In this document: positions 58,527 through 64,000 of the stretch, in pieces
How positions within the stretch are numbered: the first letter of the stretch is position 1
How the letters are laid out: every line of letters starts with the position of its first letter
From: Combretum micranthum
Lineage: Eukaryota > Streptophyta > Magnoliopsida > Myrtales > Combretaceae
Assembly: GCA_024138025.1 (NCBI GenBank)
Contig: JAMXBD010000366.1
Location: forward strand, 868,001-932,000
DNA length: 64,000 nt
Direction of reading: 5' to 3'
The notes under the pieces: generated by a model
The model's database searches: none
Seen by the model: the letters and a program-made list of their open reading frames with translations, nothing else
What the model was told of the DNA's origin: nothing
Position numbers and translations under genes: made by a program

Positions 58527-60691
58527 TTAAGTATCACATAATTTAAAGAAGTCACCTATTATTCCATTTGATAACCAGCTTTGAGTACACATTAATGCTT
58601 CTATTGTAGTTGGCTTGAGCCGACTTCTGTGTGAGGTAATTACTCGGCCACTAGTGCTAAATGCTGACTCAGAAGCAACTGTAGAAACCGGTATAGCCAA
58701 CAAGTCCCTAGCTACAGCTTGTAGTGTGGGGTATTTCGCTCCACTTTGTTTCCACCATAAAAGGATATCAAAATTATCATCACCATCACCCAAAGATAGC
58801 AAAGTTTCCTGTAGGTAGTGGTCCAGCTCTGTCTTTACTTGGTTGTCATCAATGGTGGTGACACAAGTTTTCATGAATTGCCTCAATTTTGTTTCTCTCT
58901 TCAAACCATCATCAACATCACCTATAGGCACAAAAGAGGTACTGCCCACACCCATACTCTTATTATTACGAGTATTGCTCCTGTGTTGGTATTCTTGAAG
59001 TAATTCATACAAAGTGTTCTTGATCCTTTCTTTCTCCATGGAAGCACGATCAACATACACACTAGAAAGCATAAAATCCACAGCTTTGAACTTGAAGCGT
59101 GGATCTAGAACAGTACATATAGCCATAATTGTGTGCACATCACTCCAATATTTCTCAAATTTCACAAACACCTTATCAGCCATCAAACTAATATTCAAAT
59201 CAAGAGAGTCCTTCCATTCAAGCAAGTTTTCCCTAATTTCATAAACCCTTTCAAAATAATAGTTTGCTGTTGGGTATTGCAAACCAGAGAACAGATTGGT
59301 AACTTCATAAAATATGGACAACTTCTTGCAAATCTCACTTGCTAACTCCCAATCTTCCTCAATGGGAAGACATTTATAGTTTTTATCAATAAACTGAACT
59401 CTGTAGAAAACTTCCTTATATTCGATTGCAGTAACTAACATGTCATAGGTGGAATTCCACCTTGTCTTACAATCTAAGGAAAGCTTCCTAATAAAAGGCA
59501 CATCTAGTTGCTTACGCACCTCTCCAAATTTTTCCACTCGTGATGGTGTTGCTGTCCAATATAAGACACTGTCACGAATCCTCTCTATTGCTTTTTCAAT
59601 GACACTCACTCCATCTTTGACAACTAAATTCAAAATATGTGCACAACATCGCATGTGAAATACCTTCCCACGAAGAAGTAGATCCTTTTCGTAGCTTCAA
59701 TTGTAAAGTTGTCATCATGGCATCATTTGTCGAACAATTATCTACAGTGACTGTAGATAATTTCCTATCCAAACCCATGCCATCAATGAATTGAATAGGC
59801 AATCTGCAATTGCTTCATTTGTATGTGGAGTTGGCACATATAGAAAGCTGCAAGAAAAAACAAAGGACAGATCGTAAATGTTATTAGAAACAATTCTTAG
59901 CATTCCAATTAGATAAAATGAAAATTTTACAAAAGCTTACTTTAGGAGTCGGCTCCGGAGCATCTAATTACTATCAACAAAATGTGCTGTTACTGTCATA
60001 TATCCCCTTTTTTGATTCGATGTCCATAAATCCGCTGTTATTGCAACCCGTGTATTAAGCCTTTTCAATTGGGTTTGCAATTTCTCTTTCTCCGCATTAT
60101 AAATGTTGATAATCCTTTTCCTGATGGTGGTGCGGCTAATGTGTTTAAAATGAGGTTGAATGTCACTAACAAACTCTCTAAAACGTTCATGCTCAACCAT
60201 TGATAATGGATACTCATGGACAATTATGGCCTTTGCAAGTTTTTGCCATGCAGATTCTTGATTGAAAGACCAGTTTCCTATTGCTAAACCACTTGCATTA
60301 CAATCATCTTCGCTCCTGATAGTTTCCATTGATAAGAAACATTGTCTAATGTCTGCTTGTCTTTTCTTTTGCACACACCTCTTCAAATGGTTAAGCAAAT
60401 GTGAAGTACCATTTGCACTGCTTGCTGAAAGTCTCTTCTTACAGTAATTGCACTCAGCTACAGTTTCCCCTTTAACTATTTTTCTCACCATATCCTTCCA
60501 CACACTGGATGTCAGCTTACGTTTACTTGGATTGTCACTCTGATCTCCAGTACTTTATACTTGAGAAGACGATACTTTTGCCTTTTTGGATGCTACCTCC
60601 TTTTCAATTTCAACTGGGGATTCCGATGGAGTTGCATCAACATTATTTGCATCCATGTTCATCTCAGCTTCAAGTAATTCAACATCCATGT
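58527..60691 (-). pseudogene. hAT-C transposase, broken
   Basis: Minus strand. From ATG at about 60691: acidic leader (MDVELLEAEMNMDANNVD), then a BED finger (CNYCKKRLSASS, H-LLNH-KRC; 60300-60460), W-KLAKAIIVHEYPLSMVEH, VAITADLWTSNQKRGYMTV (about 59990-60045), an intron near 59850-59935, DRKLSTVTVDNCSTNDAM (about 59720-59770), HMRCCAHILNLVVKDGVSVI (about 59600-59655) and the dimerisation end FDILLWWKQSGAKYPTL with VARDLLAIPVSTVASESAFS (58600-58790). Defects: TAA at 60555-60557, TAG at about 59964-59966 where the family normally has Trp, and frameshifts near 59775 and 59687. The last 375 codons (58527-59654) are open. Confidence 0.88.
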
Positions 60692-62033
60692 TCCCTGCAT
60701 TGATGATACAAATGATTTAATTATAAACACGCTGTTCAGTATCACATTAATTCGATTATTTTCCACAATTCCAATCACGACTAATTGTACCAAAAGGAAA
60801 TTCAATTTGACGCATGCCTCCATAAATATAATATATATATATATCTGAACGTATAAAATCATTTTATGTGGATATATATTCATCTTTGGAAGTAATACAC
60901 GCATCCAATATTTTTTTTTCCAATTATATATATATTTATCTTAGCAAGTTATGTGGAAGGAATACCATCAGAATCATAAAAAAAATGAAAAACACACAAT
61001 GTTATCATATGATTCAATTATCGACATACTATCATCACAAAATAAATAAAATATACCGTACTTGGTCATTCTCAAGCATACGTGGAAATATATACCTAAT
61101 GTTCAACGTTTATATATGTAAATTTTATCAGCTTAAAAATTAATTTAACAAGATCAATTCGATGATAGATTTCTACTTGAAAAAGTTGTCTAAGTTTCAG
61201 AAATTGCAGTATTACAGCAAGAGGCCTTAAAATTTTCCAGATAAAAGGAGTAGTTGAAAGGATCACGGACAATGCAGCCAAAACAAACAGAGCAGTACCT
61301 CATTTTCAGAATGCCAAAGAAGAAAACATTATTTAAAGAAAAGCATCTAAGGATATAAAAAGCAACATAAAAAATTAACATTCGTTACTCAATGAATATT
61401 AGACAAACTTTATCTAAATGATAAACGAATAAGAAAATTACGATCGGCCACGTTGTTTGAAAAATCAATATAATGCCTACTGATTCATTCACCGCATGGT
61501 TTTTCTTGGTAGCAGCATGGCAGCATATCTAAAATACTACTTTCTATAGCGACACAAACAAATTGCTTCATCAAATCACTTAACTGAAAAAGTACAGGAG
61601 CAACCAATTCTTCTTTTACAAGTAAATCAATAAATTAGATTAAACATTATCAACTAAACAGAGGTTTTGTAGACCCACGAGAGAGAGAGAGAAAGAGAGA
61701 TTTCTTACCTTACTTGAGTGACAGACGACGACAAGTCGGAGTCGATGATGGTGTGCAGCGAGCCAGCGGCAAGGGTCTGATCGAAAGTTGAAACAGAGAG
61801 AAAAAGGAGAGGTGCCGTTGCTGTCTCCGTCTGCAAGTTTGGAACTGGAAGTGAATAGTTAGTGTTAGTGACTAGGGAGTGGGCTGTGAGTATGCGGCTA
61901 GGGTTTGAGTTTGGAAAAAAAAATATAAATAAAGATATATATATAAAGCTATCATCGGCATTCGGCAGATGCGCACAGACCACAGACGGCAGATCGGCTA
62001 AGGGAAAAAAAAATATATATATATATCTTTTTA

Positions 62034-62160
62034 TCGGGTCGGGTATTCGGGCGAGTATCCATCGGGTATTTTAGAAAATCCAAACCCGACCCTATAACCC
62101 TATAGGGTTGAACCCTATAGGATTTTTATCGGATCGGGTGGGTCGGAAACCCGATAATAA
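62034..62160. repeat. hAT-C right subterminal CGGGT repeat cluster
   Basis: Mirror partner of the left cluster: TCGGGTCGGGTATTCGGGCG, ATCGGGTATT, AACCCGACCC, GGATCGGGTGGGTCGG and ACCCGAT. Confidence 0.75.
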
Positions 62161-62188
62161 CCGACCTAGTTACATCCCTATATTAAAC

Positions 62189-62454
62189 TCTTATCACTTC
62201 TAACCCCTTTTTAAAAATTTTTTAGAAATATTTTTCCTTTCCATTTATTTTACAGTATTTTGCACTTCTTCTTCTACTACACAGCCTTGCTCAGTTCTTC
62301 AACCCCATTACTTTAGAGACCATTCTTGGTTTCTTTACCTGTGTGCATTTTTCAATTCTCTCTCTCTCCCTCTCTTCTATTTCTTACACTAAAATTCTAC
62401 TACTACAATTTTGGTTTCAAACAACGAACAAGTGTATATTATGACCATTATTAC
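62189..62454 (+). promoter_or_regulatory. Short promoter/5' leader between hAT-C and the exonuclease gene
   Basis: Only 266 bp separate the TSD from the start codon. A CT-rich tract at 62356-62375 fits a plant 5' leader. A TATA box cannot be assigned; the nearest A/T-rich candidate is around 62210-62230. The original upstream promoter may now lie beyond the element, on the other side. Confidence 0.4.
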
Positions 62455-63938
62455 ATGGCTTTGAATTACTGCTACCAATCTCTTAGTCTCCTTCAAGTTC
62501 ATTCCTTTTTGAGGAAGACCTTCACTTCCTTCGGAACCCATTTGCCCAAAACGCTTAGATTCCACAACATCCACAAACTCAGTACTGGGCATATTAAGGT
62601 AAACCCTTGTTTTAATGGTATTGTCCTGTTGTCACATGATAGCTTTCTCTGGTTTGGTTAGTCAGTAGATAGAGGTGAATGTAGTATATAGGGTTCTGTT
62701 GACCGGTGCCTCGGAGATCGTGTGGACTAGCTTTGTATTCCTCTTTGGCGGTATATTGACTTAGCATCTCTCCTGGTTTAATGCCAGGTTTACCGGAATG
62801 GAATGGAACTATATTATGCTTTCATTACTGCAGATTAACTATTCCCTCGTTTGATTTGTGAAAAATTCTCTGACAAGAATGTCTATTCCATGTTATATTG
62901 TAATTTTTCCTTTTCTTTTATATATATGTAAGAATGCCTTTATTACTGCGGATTAACCATTTACATTCTGTAAGAATCCTTATTTACGCAGTAATGGTTC
63001 CGGGGTGCAATTTGCTGTTTGATTAAACAGCAGACTTGTTCTGCATATAGGGTTCTGCTAATGGGTGCCTCAGAATTGTGTTAACAGCTTTATATTCATC
63101 GGTGATGTAAACATAAGTGTAATGCTACATGTGGGATTCTTATGACAATGGTCTGCTCAAAAAGAGAGGTGCAGCTTTTTACTGGGGCTTTGTTGTCCGG
63201 AGAAGGTTGAAATGGAACAAAATCTTGAGATGTGTAATCTTTGAAAGAAGAAGATTGGATGGAAGTTTTTTGGGGGACAAGTATGTGATAGGAAGAATTA
63301 TTAATCTGACTGTTTTAAGTGATGTAATGTGGATACTTTGCTAAGAAGCAACTAAGCAATTTGGAGTCTTGATCTTGCCTTTAATTTTCGTACCTGGACG
63401 TGCAATATGGACTTAAATTCTATACTTAACAGTAAGCAGTTATTCGTCTTATTTAAGTCAATCGAGGAATCATTGCTGAAGTATAGGAAAAAGGAGAGGA
63501 TGAATGGGAGATGTATCTCACAGGAAAGACAACCAATTAACTGTTTAGCAGTTATAGAACATATCTACTTTGTTGCAAATAAATGAGGCAAATTTGAATC
63601 CTAGTGCTGGCTTTTGTTTTTTGTGCCTGAATATGTTATACAGAAGCTAATTTGATTTTCCCTTAGGCTACTATCCATTTCATTTAATCCCTTACTCGGG
63701 CATTTTCAGGGTTATTGTGCTGTCTCAAACAATACAACTGGAGTCCTTTCCGGATTGGCTAATGCAACTTCTCATGGTGCTGCCATCTCTTCTTCTACAA
63801 CAGGTTCTGTGAGAGAAGATGCATTGTTGGATTCAGGAAAGCATAGGGAAGGAGAAACAAAAGCTGATTCATGGAACCACAGGGTAATGCTGATTGATGG
63901 CACATCGATCATATACAGAGCCTACTACAAGCTTTTGG
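62455..63938 (+). CDS. Organellar-type 5'-3' exonuclease (PolI exonuclease-like), 5' part
   Basis: Exon 1 (62455-62598, 48 codons) starts MALNYCYQSLSLLQVHSFLRK, a Ser/Leu/Arg/Lys/His-rich stretch with almost no acidic residues, as in mitochondrial or plastid transit peptides. Donor AAG|GTAAAC; exon 2 (63710-63938) begins in phase and contains RVMLIDGTSIIYRAYYKLL, the N-terminal signature of the bacterial PolI 5'-3' exonuclease/FEN fold, with the metal-binding Asp in LIDG. Exon 2 ends at G|GTATAG; the rest of the gene lies beyond the window. Plants carry a small family of such stand-alone organellar exonucleases, implicated in organelle DNA turnover. The exact family member cannot be told from this part. 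Confidence 0.85.
62677..63120 (+). repeat. Diverged internal duplication in exonuclease intron 1
   Basis: TATAGGGTTCTG...GGTGCCTC occurs at about 62687-62745 and again at 63046-63100, with related continuations. TTATTACTGCGGATTAACCATT at about 62940 echoes TCATTACTGCAGATTAACTATT at about 62820. Confidence 0.55.
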
Positions 63939-64000
63939 GTATAGTAGATCGTGTATATTTTATGTAGCTTTATTGATGTTCAACGGTTTAAAGTGAGTTA

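Larger units (their letters stand above)
57680..62188 (-). mobile_element. hAT-C: Ac-like hAT with perfect 8-bp TSD
   Basis: The element 57688-62180 (4,493 bp) begins TAGGGATGTAACCAGGTCGG and its reverse-complemented end is TAGGGATGTAACTAGGTCGG; Ac/Ds ends read (C/T)AGGGATGAAA. TATTAAAC lies at 57680-57687 and 62181-62188, an exact 8-bp duplication. Both subterminal regions are packed with ACCCG/CGGGT repeats. The single coding region is a broken hAT transposase on the minus strand. The perfect TSD and near-perfect TIRs indicate the youngest of the three hATs here. Confidence 0.92.

Noticed and set aside
58615..59658. Plus-strand open frames opposite the hAT-C transposase
   Set aside because: They are shadows of the minus-strand transposase coding sequence.

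Overview
ORGANISM. The window is AT-rich nuclear DNA from a flowering plant, most likely a eudicot; the species cannot be named from sequence alone. Evidence: spliced genes with GT-AG introns and plant-type proteins (a Cys/Arg-type SELENOF homologue, a B3-type cyclin, an organellar-type 5'-3' exonuclease), embedded in plant-type repeats (Copia, a very long solo LTR, L1-like LINE, TRIM, Tourist-like MITEs and three hAT elements). LAYOUT. 1-3365: intergenic, with a MITE (about 197-431) and a decayed repeat (about 866-1722). 3366-6854 (-): SELENOF-like gene, 4 exons, carrying a SINE with target-site duplication (TSD) and a decayed MITE in introns. 7030-8140: repeats, including five tandem hairpins (7339-7523). 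8600-16975: an L1-like LINE (+) split by a 3,989-bp solo LTR (10721-14709) with perfect 5-bp TSD. 17000-20400: AT-rich repeat debris. 20424-30071 (-): a mitotic cyclin B3 gene whose 23 exons I could join into one 661-codon frame; a Copia 3' end and a MITE sit in its introns. 30072-33775: repeat debris with a Copia 5' fragment. 33776-48790: tandem copies of an AT-rich unit (about 640 bp), interrupted by an old Copia element (35683-42624), which itself holds a MITE and a solo LTR, and by a 381-bp TRIM (43898-44278). 48990-57040: an old hAT (hAT-A, +) into which a second hAT (hAT-B, 51637-56099, -) inserted. 57688-62180: a third hAT (hAT-C) with Ac-like termini, perfect 8-bp TSD and a broken transposase. 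62455-end (+): 5' part of an organellar-type exonuclease gene, starting 275 bp after hAT-C. HOW THE PARTS RELATE. Only three host genes are supported: an ER-targeted redox/folding protein, a G2/M cyclin and an organellar nuclease; they are functionally unrelated neighbours. Nearly everything else is mobile DNA in nested layers, and the TSDs give a relative insertion order. The most distinctive points are an apparently duplicated seven-exon block in the cyclin N-terminal half, two separate hairpin families (one with covarying stems), and the nested hAT cluster beside the exonuclease gene. No intact autonomous transposon and no tRNA, rRNA or CRISPR array was recognised.
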